Shown here: positions 32,663 to 41,045 of the stretch, piece by piece
Layout: every line of letters starts with the position of its first letter
Position numbering within the stretch: the first letter of the stretch is position 1
DNA from: an uncultured bacterium
GTDB taxonomy: Bacteria > Pseudomonadota > Gammaproteobacteria > Burkholderiales > Burkholderiaceae_C
DNA length: 64,000 nucleotides
Direction: 5' to 3'
Assembly (NCBI GenBank): GCA_903928495.1
Contig: CAIYQZ010000061.1
Coordinates: 1-64,000, forward strand
Translations under genes and position numbers: made by a program
The notes under the pieces: generated by a model
Database searches by the model: none
What the model saw: the letters and a program-made list of their open reading frames with translations, nothing else
What the model was told of the DNA's origin: nothing

Positions 32663-33448
32663 TCAGGAACGCCAGCCTGGGGCCCGTTTTTCGGTGAAAG
32701 CCAGCACACCCTCTTGGGCCACAGGCAATGCCATGTTGCAAGCCATGCTTTGGCCAGCCAACTGGTATGCAGCGGCCAGGCCGGTTTCGCGCTGCTGGTA
32801 GAACAGCGCTTTGCCCATGGCCAGCGCCTCACGGGGTTTGGCCAGAATGGCAGCCAGCAATGACGCCAATGTGTCGTCCAGTGCGTCAAGTGTTGCCACC
32901 CTGTTCACCAGCCCGCGCGCCAGCGCCTGCTCGGCAGTGATGAACTCACCCGTGAGCAGCATTTCCATGGCCAGTTTTTGCGGGATGTTGCGCGACAGTG
33001 GCACGCTGGGCGTGGCGCAAAACAGGCCCACATCAATGCCATTCACGCCAAATGTGGCCGTGTCGGCGGCCACCGCCAGATCACACTGCGCCACCAACTG
33101 GCAGCCTGCCGCCGTGGCCAGCCCCTGAACCCGCGCAATCACCGGCACCGGCAGGGCTTGGATGGCCAGCATGACCTTGCTGCACTGTGCAAACAACTGC
33201 TGGTAGTAACCCAGCTCCGGTGTGGCCAGCATTTCTTTCAAGTTGTGGCCGGCACAGAATGCCTTGCCATTGGCTGCCAGCACCACGGCGCGGGCACTGC
33301 CGTCGTGCGCCACCTCGGACAAGGCGGTTTGCAGCGCCGACAGCATGGACTCACTGAGCACATTGAAGGCTCGCGGGTTGTTCAGCGTGAGGGTGTGTAC
33401 GCCGCGCTCGTCGCGCGTGTGGATGAGTTCAGGCGTGGTCTCTGTCAT
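32663..33448 (-). CDS. Enoyl-CoA hydratase/isomerase family protein (crotonase)
   Basis: A 261-residue crotonase-fold enzyme. The oxyanion-hole segments are AFCAGHNLKEML and GLATAAGCQLVAQCDLAVAA. The downstream block TFGVNGIDVGLFCATPSVPL resembles the ECHDC3-like subgroup. The first catalytic Glu of classical enoyl-CoA hydratase is not obvious (VQGLATAAGCQL), so plain hydratase activity is not certain. The ATG at 33448 (MTETTPELIHTRD) is 28 bases from the divergent moxR gene. It precedes the MscS gene on the minus strand. Confidence 0.85.
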   Translation of the reverse strand: MTETTPELIHTRDERGVHTLTLNNPRAFNVLSESMLSALQTALSEVAHDGSARAVVLAANGKAFCAGHNLKEMLATPELGYYQQLFAQCSKVMLAIQALPVPVIARVQGLATAAGCQLVAQCDLAVAADTATFGVNGIDVGLFCATPSVPLSRNIPQKLAMEMLLTGEFITAEQALARGLVNRVATLDALDDTLASLLAAILAKPREALAMGKALFYQQRETGLAAAYQLAGQSMACNMALPVAQEGVLAFTEKRAPGWRS

Positions 33449-33476
33449 GGGGGAAATTACGGTAAGGTTGCAGCCC

Positions 33477-34421
33477 ATGCAAGCACCAACTGCCCCACAA
33501 GCCAGCACACATGCTGCCGTCCAACAGCTTCTGAACCAGCTTAACACGGTGCTGGTCGGCAAACAGGCCCAGGTTCACGACGCCGTGGCCTGTCTGCTCG
33601 CGGGCGGGCACCTGTTGATTGAAGACGTGCCGGGCGTGGGCAAAACCACTCTGGCACATGCTTTGGCCCGGTCGTTCGGGCTGCAGTTTTCGCGGGTGCA
33701 GTTCACCGCAGACCTGATGCCGTCTGACCTCAGCGGGATTTCGGTATACGAGCGCGGGTCGGAGTCGTTTGTGTTCCACCCTGGCCCCGTGTTTGCACAG
33801 GTGCTGCTGGCCGACGAAATCAACCGGGCCAGTCCCCGCACGCAGAGCGCGCTGCTGGAAGCCATGGAAGAGCGGCAGGTGACCGTCGAGGGCGAAACCC
33901 GCCCCCTGCCCCAGCCCTTTTTTGTGATCGCCACCCAAAACCCGCAAGACCAACTGGGCACTTATGCGCTGCCCGAGTCGCAACTCGACCGCTTTCACAT
34001 GCGCCTGAGCCTGGGCTACCCAGACCGCAGCGCCGAGCGCGCCCTGCTGCACGGCCAGGACCGGCGCCAGTTGCTCGACACACTGCCCGCCGTGGTCAAC
34101 CCCGGCCAGCTGGCGGACCTGCAGGCACTGGTGCAGGCCGTTCACCTGGCTGAACCGGTGCTGGACTACCTGCAAGACCTGGTGGCCGCCACCCGGGACG
34201 GACGCTGGTTTGTGCAGGGCCTCAGCCCCCGCGCGGCCATTGCGGTGGTGCGGGCCGCCAAAGCGCAGGCTTTTCTGGCGGGGCGCAACTATGTGGCGCC
34301 CGACGATGTGGCAGACGTGCTGCCGCAGACCGTGGCGCACCGCCTGAGCCCTTTGCACAACGCAGGCAGGGGCGCGGTTGAACAGGTGCGTGCAATGCTG
34401 GCCGCCACGCCGCTGCCCTGA
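33477..34421 (+). CDS. MoxR-family AAA+ ATPase
   Basis: A 314-residue AAA+ ATPase of the MoxR group. Walker A is in EDVPGVGKTTLAHALA (~54) and Walker B in LLADEINRASPRTQSALLEA (~113). Sensor 1 is FFVIATQNPQDQLGTY and the C-terminal lid carries SPRAAIAVVRAAKAQAFLAG. MoxR proteins act as chaperones that help mature or insert partners, often with DUF58 and transglutaminase neighbours, exactly as here. The ATG at 33477 (MQAPTAPQAS) was chosen; further upstream frame is open but overlaps the divergent crotonase gene. It begins a five-gene run. Confidence 0.93.
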   Translation: MQAPTAPQASTHAAVQQLLNQLNTVLVGKQAQVHDAVACLLAGGHLLIEDVPGVGKTTLAHALARSFGLQFSRVQFTADLMPSDLSGISVYERGSESFVFHPGPVFAQVLLADEINRASPRTQSALLEAMEERQVTVEGETRPLPQPFFVIATQNPQDQLGTYALPESQLDRFHMRLSLGYPDRSAERALLHGQDRRQLLDTLPAVVNPGQLADLQALVQAVHLAEPVLDYLQDLVAATRDGRWFVQGLSPRAAIAVVRAAKAQAFLAGRNYVAPDDVADVLPQTVAHRLSPLHNAGRGAVEQVRAMLAATPLP

Positions 34422-34440
34422 GGCCATCCCTGGCACCCAC

Positions 34441-35403
34441 ATGCCCACACTGAAGCAACGCTTCAACGCCTGGCTGACGGCACGCCTGCCCGCCACCGAC
34501 AGCCTGTTGCTAACGCAACGCAACGTCTACATCCTGCCCACCCGGCCCGGCTGGATGCTGGCGCTTACCTTGCTGGTGATGCTGGTGGGCAGCATCAATT
34601 ACCAGCTCAACCTGGGCTACCTCCTGACGTTTTTGCTCGCGGGCAGCGCGGTGGTGGGCATGCATGTCAGCCACGGCACATTGCGCGGCATCACGTTACA
34701 CCTGGCGCCACCCGCACCGTGTTTTGCCGGCACGGCGGCGCAGTTGCAGATCACGCTGAGCAGCGCACATGCCCGCATACGCTACGGCATCGGCGTGGCC
34801 GTGAGCGGGCACAGCGACTGGGTGCACGTGGACGTGCCCCCGCTGGGCAGTGCAACGGCCACAGTGGGATGGGTGCCTCCGGGGCGCGGGCGGCATGCCT
34901 TGCCTGCGCTCAGTGCCGAAACCCGATTTCCACTGGGTACGTTCAGGGTATGGACGGTCTGGCGCCCAGCTGCCACGGTGCTGGTCTATCCCTCACCCGA
35001 GGTCTCGCCGCCCCCCCTGCCGCCCGGCATGCCAAAGGCTGGCACGGCCGCTGCCGCGCCGTCGGCACCCAGTGGCGAATTTGACGGTGTGCGGGCCTAC
35101 CGTCGGGGTGACCCGCTCAAAGCCGTTGTATGGAAACGGGTCGCGCAGGCCATGGCCCGTGGCTCGGGCGACCTGGTCAGCAGAGACAACGCCAGCGCGC
35201 AACACAGCCATGAGCTCTGGCTGGACTGGCAACAGACGGGAACGGCAGACACCGAACTGCGTGCGTCACGCCTGACCGCCTGGCTGCTGCAGGCAGAACG
35301 GCTGGGCCAGAGCTACGGTTTGCGTGTACCGGGGCGTGAATTCCCGCCCGACCAAGGCGCAAGCCACCGCCTGCACTGCCTGGAGGCACTGGCGCTGTGC
35401 TGA
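34441..35403 (+). CDS. DUF58 protein, MoxR partner
   Basis: A 320-residue membrane-associated protein. Two N-terminal hydrophobic helices (GWMLALTLLVMLVGSINY, LGYLLTFLLAGSAVVGM) precede a beta-rich region and the DUF58 signature (GEFDGVRAYRRGDPLKAVVWK), which belongs to a vWA-like fold. The function is not established; the family is nearly always encoded between moxR and a transglutaminase. It starts 19 bases after moxR, and the next gene's start codon overlaps its end by seven bases. Confidence 0.88.
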   Translation: MPTLKQRFNAWLTARLPATDSLLLTQRNVYILPTRPGWMLALTLLVMLVGSINYQLNLGYLLTFLLAGSAVVGMHVSHGTLRGITLHLAPPAPCFAGTAAQLQITLSSAHARIRYGIGVAVSGHSDWVHVDVPPLGSATATVGWVPPGRGRHALPALSAETRFPLGTFRVWTVWRPAATVLVYPSPEVSPPPLPPGMPKAGTAAAAPSAPSGEFDGVRAYRRGDPLKAVVWKRVAQAMARGSGDLVSRDNASAQHSHELWLDWQQTGTADTELRASRLTAWLLQAERLGQSYGLRVPGREFPPDQGASHRLHCLEALALC

Positions 35404-37454
35404 ATACCCAGCCCTCCCCCAACTGGCGTGACAACCTGGTGCAGCGCCTCTCAGGTCTGCCCCGAGACACGCGCGACACCCTGTTGCTGCTCGCCCTCAT
35501 TGGTTGGGTGGTGCTGATGCAGGCAGAGCACTTACCCCTGTGGTGCACCGCACTCACTGGAGCCGTGCTGGCATGGCGCGGCACCCACGCGTGGCAAGCC
35601 CGCCCGCTGCCCTCACGGTGGTGGCGGCTTGGTCTGCTGGCGCTCACCATTGGTGCCACCCTGCTCACCCATCGCACCATTTTTGGGCGCGATGCAGGTG
35701 TCACCCTCATCGTGGTGCTGCTGGCCCTCAAAACGCTGGAGCTTCGCGCCAGGCGCGACGCGTTTGTGGTGTTCTTTCTGGCCCTGTTCACCCTGCTCAC
35801 GCACTTTTTTTACTCGCAAAGTCTGCTCACTGCACTGGGCATCCTGCTGGCACTCTGGGGCTTGCTGACCGCTCTGGTCAATGCCCACATGCCAACAGGC
35901 AAACCCCCGCTGTGGCAAGCCGCGAAAGTCGCCGGGGGCATGGCTCTGCTGGGGGCACCCATCATGGTCGTGCTCTTTGTGCTGTTCCCGCGTGTTGCAC
36001 CGTTGTGGGGCATACCTGGCGATGGCATGACGGGGCGAACCGGCTTGTCCGGCCAGATGCAGGTGGGCCACATTGCCAGTCTGGCCCAGGACACGCGCAT
36101 TGCCCTGCGGGTGCGCTTCGACGGCCCAGCACCGCCCGCGAGTGACATGTACTTCCGGGGCCCGGTGCTCAGCCGTTTCGACGGCAGCACGTGGCGGGTC
36201 CCCAGCTCTCGCTTGCCTGTGCCGCTGCAATTGACCCACGGGCTGGTGGTTCAAGGCACACCTTTTCGCTACGAAATGACCCTTGAGCCCAGCCAGCAAC
36301 CCTGGCTGATGACGCTGGACGCCGCGGCCCAGGCCCCAGAGCTTCCGGGCCACGAGCTGATGCTGACGCCCACCCTGCAGTGGGTGTCGAACAAGCCCGT
36401 CACCGAACTGCTTCGCTACCGCGCCACCAGCCACACCACATTCCAGCATGGCCCGTTGTCTGCGACGGTTGGGCTGCAGGACTTTCTGGAGTTGCCCCCC
36501 GGCTTCAATCCGCGCCTGATGGCGCTGGCCCAGCGGTGGCGCCAGGAGTCTGGTGCGGGCCCCGAAGCAGCTCCCGCGCTGGTGGATCGCGCCTTGAACG
36601 AACTGCGCACCGGCGGTTACCTGTACACGCTGGAGCCAGGCACTTATGGCACCCACAGCGCCGACGAGTTCTGGTTTGACCGCAAGCTGGGCTTTTGCGA
36701 GCACATAGCCTCGGCCTTTGTGGTGCTGATGCGCTCGCTCGACATTCCGGCACGCGTGGTCACCGGCTATCAGGGCGGCGAGCGCAACCCTGTGGACGGT
36801 TACTACACCGTGCGCCAAAGCGATGCCCATGCCTGGACCGAGGTGTGGCTGGCCGGCAGAGGCTGGGTTCGTGTGGACCCCACCGGTGCCGTGTCCCCCA
36901 GCCGCACAGCAGGACTGGAACGCCTGGCTGTGCCCGGAGGTCTGATGGGTCAGGCCCTGGGGACCATCAGCCCCGTGCTTAGCGAGCACCTGCGCGCCAC
37001 CTGGGACGCCATCAACAACCGCTGGAACCAATGGGTGCTGAACTACTCGCAAAGCCGCCAGCTCGACCTGCTGAAAAACATCGGATTCAGCTCACCCAGC
37101 TGGCAAGACCTGGGCTACGTGTTGGCCGGGCTGCTGAGTGTGGTCAGCCTGATCGGGGCCGGATGGGCGATGTGGGAACGCAGGCAGCACGACCCGTGGT
37201 TGCGACTTCTGGCACAGGCGCGCCGCGAGGCCACACGCCTCGGGCTGCAAGCCGGCCCCGACACCACGCCCCGGCAACTGGCGCAGCGCCTGCAGGCCCG
37301 CTATGCCCAGCACCCGAACACCCCCGCCGTGACTGACTGGCTGCTGCAACTTGAAGCCCAGCGCTATGCGGTACCTCATCATTCGCCCTCCCCAGACGTG
37401 AAGGCCCTGAAACGCATCGCAGCAACGCTGCGCTGGCCTGCGCCCCAATCCTGA
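35397..37454 (+). CDS. TgpA-type membrane transglutaminase (DUF3488)
   Basis: A 685-residue inner-membrane protein. About six N-terminal helices (35500-36000 region) are followed by a periplasmic transglutaminase-like domain with Cys in KLGFCEHIASAFVVLMR, His in SDAHAWTEVWL and Asp in GWVRVDPTGAV. One further membrane helix (LGYVLAGLLSVVSLIGAGWA) leads to a short cytoplasmic tail. Pseudomonas TgpA is the characterised relative and is essential there. The start is a GTG overlapping the DUF58 stop by seven bases, indicating coupling. With moxR and DUF58 it forms the usual three-gene set. Confidence 0.92.
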   Translation: MLNTQPSPNWRDNLVQRLSGLPRDTRDTLLLLALIGWVVLMQAEHLPLWCTALTGAVLAWRGTHAWQARPLPSRWWRLGLLALTIGATLLTHRTIFGRDAGVTLIVVLLALKTLELRARRDAFVVFFLALFTLLTHFFYSQSLLTALGILLALWGLLTALVNAHMPTGKPPLWQAAKVAGGMALLGAPIMVVLFVLFPRVAPLWGIPGDGMTGRTGLSGQMQVGHIASLAQDTRIALRVRFDGPAPPASDMYFRGPVLSRFDGSTWRVPSSRLPVPLQLTHGLVVQGTPFRYEMTLEPSQQPWLMTLDAAAQAPELPGHELMLTPTLQWVSNKPVTELLRYRATSHTTFQHGPLSATVGLQDFLELPPGFNPRLMALAQRWRQESGAGPEAAPALVDRALNELRTGGYLYTLEPGTYGTHSADEFWFDRKLGFCEHIASAFVVLMRSLDIPARVVTGYQGGERNPVDGYYTVRQSDAHAWTEVWLAGRGWVRVDPTGAVSPSRTAGLERLAVPGGLMGQALGTISPVLSEHLRATWDAINNRWNQWVLNYSQSRQLDLLKNIGFSSPSWQDLGYVLAGLLSVVSLIGAGWAMWERRQHDPWLRLLAQARREATRLGLQAGPDTTPRQLAQRLQARYAQHPNTPAVTDWLLQLEAQRYAVPHHSPSPDVKALKRIAATLRWPAPQS

Positions 37455-37462
37455 CACCGTTC

Positions 37463-38590
37463 ATGCCCACCCACCGCCTGCCCTACCTTTCCCCAGTCAC
37501 CGCGTCCGTGTGCGCCGCTATAGCACTTTGCATAGCTGCTGCTTCAATACCAACAAGCGCTGAGGCCAAAAAAAGCCCCAAAAAAGAAACCCCAGCTGAA
37601 ACCTACGCCCAACACCCTGCTGCCCTGCAATTTGCCGAGGACGTGGCGCAGCGGCGCGACCTGGATGCCGCCTGGGTGCGCGCCCTGCTGGCCCAGGCCC
37701 GCAAGCTGCCCAGCGTCCAGAAAGCCATGTTGCCCGCGCCCAAAGCCACGGGCAAAAACTGGGCCGCCTACCGCGCCCGGTTCATCGAGCCCATCCGGCT
37801 CAAAGCCGGCCAGGCCTTCTGGGAAAAACACAAGCGCTGGCTCGACAAAGCCGAGGCCGACACTGGGGTGCCCGCCAGCCTCATCGTCGGTGTGATCGGG
37901 GTGGAAACACTGTATGGCCAGCACATGGGCAACTTCCGCGTGATAGACGCACTGGCCACGCTGGCCTTCGATTTTCCGGCTGGCCATCCGCGTGCCGCCG
38001 TCCGCACCGAGTATTTTCTGGGCGAGCTGGAGCAATACCTCAGCCTCACCCACCGCGCCAGCATAGACCCCAACAGCCTGCGCGGCAGCTACGCCGGGGC
38101 CATGGGCATGCCTCAGTTCATGCCCACCAGTTGGGCCAAATACGCGGTGGATTTCGATGGCGACGGCAAGGTCGACCTGTTCGGCACACCGGCAGACGCC
38201 ATCGGCTCGGTGGCCCACTACTTCAAGGCCTTTGGCTGGAAGCCGGGCATGCCCACGCATTACCCAGTGACCTTCGACAGTACCCGCCTGGACATGGACA
38301 CCCTCCTGGCCCCCGACATCCTGCCCAGCTTCAGTGTCGCGAGCTTCGAGGCCAAAGGCGCCGTGCTGACCGATGCCGGCCGTGCCCACGCCGGGCAGCT
38401 GGCACTGATCGAGCTGCACAACGGCGACCCGGCCCAGGGTGGCCAACCACCGAGCTACGTGGCGGGCACCGACAACTTCTACGCCGTGACCCGCTACAAC
38501 TGGAGCAGCTACTACGCACTGGCGGTCATCGAGCTGGGTGAGACCATTGCGAGCAGAATGCAGCCACAACCCGCCTCAGCCAAACCGTGA
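37463..38590 (+). CDS. mltB: Lytic murein transglycosylase B
   Basis: A 375-residue periplasmic peptidoglycan lyase. A signal peptide (1-35, cleavage after AEA) precedes the SLT_2 domain with catalytic Glu148 in GVIGVETLYGQ and the block SYAGAMGMPQFMPTSW. A calcium/EF-hand-like DFDGDGKVDL follows, as in E. coli Slt35. There is no C-terminal binding domain, unlike the paralogue at 15250. Codons 24-37, coding for the end of the signal peptide, coincide with a copy of the dispersed repeat. It starts eight bases after the TgpA gene and its stop overlaps the next start (GTGA). Confidence 0.94.
   Translation: MPTHRLPYLSPVTASVCAAIALCIAAASIPTSAEAKKSPKKETPAETYAQHPAALQFAEDVAQRRDLDAAWVRALLAQARKLPSVQKAMLPAPKATGKNWAAYRARFIEPIRLKAGQAFWEKHKRWLDKAEADTGVPASLIVGVIGVETLYGQHMGNFRVIDALATLAFDFPAGHPRAAVRTEYFLGELEQYLSLTHRASIDPNSLRGSYAGAMGMPQFMPTSWAKYAVDFDGDGKVDLFGTPADAIGSVAHYFKAFGWKPGMPTHYPVTFDSTRLDMDTLLAPDILPSFSVASFEAKGAVLTDAGRAHAGQLALIELHNGDPAQGGQPPSYVAGTDNFYAVTRYNWSSYYALAVIELGETIASRMQPQPASAKP
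37532..37574 (+). repeat. Dispersed AGCTG/GCGCT repeat, copy 6, inside mltB
   Basis: Blocks catagctgctgcttcaatac and caacaagcgctgaggccaaa are the closest match in the window to the common Comamonadaceae form. It is read in frame as IAAASIPTSAEAKK, which supplies the last part of the signal peptide and its A-x-A cleavage site. Confidence 0.7.
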
Positions 38591-40053
38591 CCCACAGCAG
38601 CTCCGACTTCGAACAGATGTTCGACCTGGCCCCCGTGTCCCTCTGGCTGGAGGACTACAGCGGCGTGCGGCAACTGTTCGAGCACTGGCGCGCCCAAGGG
38701 GTGACCGACCTGGCCACCCATCTGGCGGCAGACACCAGTCGTGTCACGCAGTGCACGCAGGCCGTGCGCATCCTGCGCGTGAATCAGCACACATTGGCTC
38801 TGTTCAAGGCGAGCAGCCTGCAGGAACTGCAAGCACGCCTGAGTGAGGTGTTCAGTGGCGACATGCAGACGCGGTTCATCAGCGAGCTGTGCCAATTGTG
38901 GGACGGCCAGCTTGAATTCAGCAACCAGACCTACAACCACACCCTGGACGGCCAGCGGCTGGAAGTGCGCCTGCGCGCGCGCATTCTGGATGGCCATGAA
39001 GCCACATGGGACCGTGTGCTGTTGACCCTGGAAGACGTCACCCAGCAAGAAGCTGCCACACAGGCCCTAGAGGAAGGTGAACGCTATGCGCGCAGCCTGT
39101 TCGAGTTGTCACCCGTGTCGCTGTGGGTGGAAGACTTCAGCGCCATCAAGCGCCTGATCGACGAGCTGCGGGGCATGGGCATCGACGACTTCGCCACCTT
39201 TGTGCAGGTGCATCCCGATTTTGTGACGCGCTGCATGCAGGAAATCCGCGTCATCGATGTCAACCGCCACACCCTGCGCATGTTTGCGGCCAACGACAAG
39301 CAACACCTGTTGCGCGACATCGGGATGGTGTTCCGCGACGAGATGCAGGCCTCTTTCCAGGAGCAGCTCATCGATCTGTGGCACGGCAAAACATTCCAGC
39401 AGCGCGAGGTGGTGAACCACTCACTCAATGGCAGCCAACTGCACATCCACATGCAGTTCAATGTCATGCCGGGACACGAGGCCGACTGGGGCATGGTGCT
39501 GGTGTCTCTGGTGGACATCACGGCGCGCAAAAAAGCCGAGGCCTACCTGGAGTACCTGGGCAAACACGACGTGTTGACCAAGCTGCGCAACCGGGCGTTC
39601 TACGCAGAGGAGCTCAACCGCCTGTCGCGCAAGGGCCCCTGGCCGGTCAGTGTGCTGGCCATCGACCTCAACGGTCTCAAGCAGGTGAACGACGAACAAG
39701 GCCACGCCGCCGACGACATGCTGCTGCGCCGCGCGGGCGAGGTGCTGGCCAAGGCCGTCGACACCCCGGCGTGCGCTGCCCGCATCGGGGGCGATGAATT
39801 CGTGGTGCTGATGCCGGCCACCGACGAACGCGGCGCCCAGGCCGTGCGCGAGCGGCTGCACTCGGTGCTGGACATGAATAACCAGTTTTACCCCGGCCAC
39901 CCCCTGAGTTTTGCCATTGGCGCCGCCACCTGCCCGGCGGGCGGTTCGCTGGATGCCGCCGCACAGGCGGCCGACCATGCCATGTACGAAGCCAAAGCGG
40001 CGCACTACCGGGACTTGGGCATCAACCGCCGATCAGGCGAAGAAAACCTGTAG
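38587..40053 (+). CDS. Diguanylate cyclase with two tandem PAS domains
   Basis: A 488-residue soluble protein. Two closely related PAS-type sensor domains both begin SLW-E-D (residues ~18-150 and ~172-315), clearly a duplication. The GGDEF domain has an intact active site (AARIGGDEFVVLM). The RxxD inhibitory site is missing: the Arg position is Asp and the Asp position is Ala, so product inhibition at the I-site is unlikely. No EAL domain is present, so it is a predicted c-di-GMP synthase only. The GTG start overlaps the mltB stop by four bases, tying it to the cell-wall genes before it. Confidence 0.92.
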   Translation: MTHSSSDFEQMFDLAPVSLWLEDYSGVRQLFEHWRAQGVTDLATHLAADTSRVTQCTQAVRILRVNQHTLALFKASSLQELQARLSEVFSGDMQTRFISELCQLWDGQLEFSNQTYNHTLDGQRLEVRLRARILDGHEATWDRVLLTLEDVTQQEAATQALEEGERYARSLFELSPVSLWVEDFSAIKRLIDELRGMGIDDFATFVQVHPDFVTRCMQEIRVIDVNRHTLRMFAANDKQHLLRDIGMVFRDEMQASFQEQLIDLWHGKTFQQREVVNHSLNGSQLHIHMQFNVMPGHEADWGMVLVSLVDITARKKAEAYLEYLGKHDVLTKLRNRAFYAEELNRLSRKGPWPVSVLAIDLNGLKQVNDEQGHAADDMLLRRAGEVLAKAVDTPACAARIGGDEFVVLMPATDERGAQAVRERLHSVLDMNNQFYPGHPLSFAIGAATCPAGGSLDAAAQAADHAMYEAKAAHYRDLGINRRSGEENL

Positions 40054-40059
40054 TGAACT

Positions 40060-40100
40060 ATTCAATGAATAAAAGCGCTGGATGCACTTTTGATTGAATA
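40060..40100. repeat. Dispersed repeat, copy 7; bidirectional terminator
   Basis: The blocks attcaatgaata, aaaagcgctggatgcac and tgattgaat form nested arms (attcaat / attgaat and aaaag / ctttt). It sits between the convergent diguanylate cyclase and transglutaminase genes and probably ends both transcripts. Confidence 0.72.
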
Positions 40101-40106
40101 AAAATA

Positions 40107-40933
40107 TCACACGGCGGTCAGGCTCACGGTGACCTCCAGCCGCTCCTGCCCACCCCCGCGCCTCAACCCCTTGATGGGCGGACACGTGCTGTAGTCGGTG
40201 CCAGCGGCAAGACGCACATGGCGCTCGTCGGTCGGGCAGGCGTGGGTCACGTCCAGGCTGAGCCACTGCCGCGTGGCCACATCCACACACACACATCGGC
40301 CCAGGCATGGCTGGCCAGGTCTGGCTCGTCGGCAGCGTAAAAGTAGCCACTCACATAACGTGCGGGCCAACCCAGGCTGCGGCACACGGCCACCAGCACA
40401 TGGGCCTGGTCCTGGCATACGCCCAGGCCCCAGTCGAAGGCTTCCAGCGCGGTGGTTTCCACATCTGTGCTGCCTTTGCGGTAGCGCACCTGCTCGCCCA
40501 CCGCCACCGCCAGTGCCAGGGCACTGTCGGGTGTTGCCGGTTGAGCTGCCGTCTGGGCACCCAACACCTGTTGCGCCCACGCAGCCAGACGCGGATGAGC
40601 CTCAGACATGGGCGTGGACCGCAGGTACACCGCCGGGTGCGGCATGTGGGGCAGGTCTGTCACCAACGACACGCCGTGTGTGTGCACGATGCCATTGGCC
40701 TCTACCTCAGCGCTCAACACCGGTGCAGCGTTGGCTGGCACAGCCAGACTGAACTGATGAATCTGGTTGCCAAAGCCGTCCAGCCGTCCGTGCACGGTGG
40801 CGGGGGCCTTGATGGCCCAGAAGTCCACGGTTTGCCAGGGCCCACTGGTGGGCCACAGGTGCAGCATCTGCACGGTGTGGCGCAAGGGGGCGCTGTAGTG
40901 ATAGCGCGTCGTGTGAAAAATGCTCAGCTTCAT
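40107..40933 (-). pseudogene. Transglutaminase family protein, frameshifted at a CA repeat
   Basis: An exported-type signal is absent; this is a cytoplasmic transglutaminase-like protein (Bact_transglu_N then core). The start MKLSIFHTTRYHYSAPLRH is typical. Catalytic Cys is in GLGVCQDQAHVLVAV and His in LASHAWADV. The frame then breaks at a (CA)6 run (40284-40295 on the plus strand). In the present frame translation ends at 40247 with an odd tail. The frame that continues the family sequence (DVATRQWLSLDVTHACPTDE, with the catalytic Asp) runs to 40107. Removing one CA unit restores 274 residues. It is downstream of the alpha-E and ATP-grasp genes. Confidence 0.8.
40284..40295. repeat. (CA)6 dinucleotide repeat at the frameshift site
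   Basis: Six CA units lie within the transglutaminase coding region, exactly where the reading frame breaks between catalytic His and Asp. Five units would be in frame. Such tracts change length by slippage, but an assembly error is also possible. Confidence 0.8.
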
Positions 40934-40998
40934 GGACAAAGAAGCCAGTGCAGCGCTGTGCACCACACTGGCCCCGGGCAATCAAAAAAGCCGATTGT

Positions 40999-41034
40999 GC
41001 CGCCTGTTTTGCACCACTGCGGTGCATAGCAGGC
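40999..41034. other. Stem-loop between the alpha-E and transglutaminase genes
   Basis: Outer arms cgcctg / caggcg and inner arms gcacc / ggtgc fold into one long interrupted stem. On the minus strand a T6 run follows only after about 10 unpaired bases. It could be a weak attenuator within the minus-strand operon. Confidence 0.45.
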
Positions 41035-41045
41035 GGGGCGTGTCG

